Below are positions 25,791-25,890 of a stretch of DNA of 25,890 nt, in pieces (position 1 is the first letter of the stretch; every line of letters begins with the position of its first letter). This DNA is from a virus: positions 1-25,890 of the IMG/VR virus record IMGVR_UViG_3300002933_000997; one strand, 5' to 3'. Under the pieces are notes generated by a model, which worked only from the letters and a program-made list of their open reading frames with translations, was not told the DNA's origin and did no database searches. Made by a program: the position numbers and the translations under genes.

Positions 25791-25866
25791 TGGTGGGTCG
25801 GGCGAGATTCGAACTCGCGACCAACGGATTAAAAGTCCGCTGCTCTACCGACTGAGCTACCGACCC
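25791..25866 (-). tRNA. tRNA-Lys (anticodon UUU)
   Basis: Read on the minus strand this is a complete 76-nt cloverleaf: acceptor GGGTCGG pairing with CCGACCC, D-arm GCTC...GAGC, anticodon stem GCGGA/TCCGT with loop CTTTTAA, T-arm GCGAG-TTCGAAT-CTCGC, discriminator A, and an encoded CCA end. The anticodon TTT (25831-25833 on the + strand) gives lysine. The sequence is close to E. coli tRNA-Lys. The first anticodon-stem pair is a G-U wobble. The gene is intact and is the likely integration target of the adjacent element. Confidence 0.97.
25822..25842 (-). other. Presumed attachment core in the tRNA-Lys anticodon arm (site 3)
   Basis: On the + strand CAACGGA, a 7-nt centre TTAAAAG (the anticodon loop) and TCCGCTG make the same 7-7-7 layout as the site at 19725. 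Tyrosine integrases often use the anticodon stem-loop as core. The integrase gene faces the tRNA 3' side. Confidence 0.5.
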
Positions 25867-25878
25867 GGTAAGTCGTAA

Positions 25879-25884
25879 ATTATA
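25879..25884 (-). promoter_or_regulatory. -10 box of the tRNA-Lys promoter
   Basis: The minus strand reads TATAAT 12 nt before the tRNA 5' end, the normal distance for a stable RNA with a short leader. The -35 box would lie outside the window. Confidence 0.6.
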
Positions 25885-25890
25885 GCAAGA

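Noticed and set aside
25586-25855. 89-codon + strand frame ending in the tRNA region
   Set aside because: Its end (VGRARFELATNG) is the well-known false translation of the antisense strand of a tRNA gene, and the rest lies opposite the integrase.

Overview
The window looks like the chromosome of a betaproteobacterium with modest G+C, probably Burkholderiaceae and possibly Polynucleobacter-like. That placement is inferred from gene style only (giant MBG/YDG adhesin, IalB-like secreted protein, short parvulin isomerase, tRNA-Lys close to the E. coli sequence); no phylogenetic marker gene is present.

Region 1 (1-17408, + strand) is dominated by one gigantic open reading frame. It enters from the left edge and runs about 5,511 codons to 16536. 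It encodes a surface or secreted adhesin: an N-terminal beta-helix-like Ser/Thr/Gly/Asn-rich part, then roughly forty tandem MBG/YDG-type beta-sandwich units of about 100 residues, then a short unique C-terminal domain. The later units form three higher-order super-repeats, separated or interrupted by Trp/Pro/Gly-rich linkers. Directly behind it, apparently co-transcribed, are a small XRE-type DNA-binding protein and a secreted IalB-like protein whose start overlaps the stop of the regulator gene.

Region 2 (17426-19694) holds a convergent gene for an exported parvulin-type peptidyl-prolyl isomerase. Next to it is an unusual + strand gene for a free-standing endonuclease-like protein, in which a Vsr-like/EDxHD nuclease core sits between two and three copies of a roughly 45-residue Trp/Cys/His-Met repeat.

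Region 3 (about 19725-25842) is a compact, all-minus-strand integrative element next to a tRNA-Lys(UUU) gene. In transcription order it has: tyrosine integrase; an unidentified 269-residue protein; a promoter-bearing gap; a small putative DNA-binding protein; an unidentified 192-residue protein; a family A DNA polymerase with 3'-5' exonuclease; a winged-helix protein; and two consecutive P27-type terminase small-subunit-like proteins. No large terminase, portal, capsid or tail gene is present. The layout suggests a phage satellite with its own replicative polymerase that redirects a helper's packaging through TerS. This is an inference.

Three short sequences with 7-nt arms and a 7-nt centre, like tyrosine-recombinase core sites, occur in the tRNA anticodon arm (25822-25842), at the far end of the element (19725-19745) and in front of the nuclease gene (18410-18430). 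They bracket the island and the nuclease gene separately, so the region may have been built in two steps. No gene-free stretch exceeds 300 bases.
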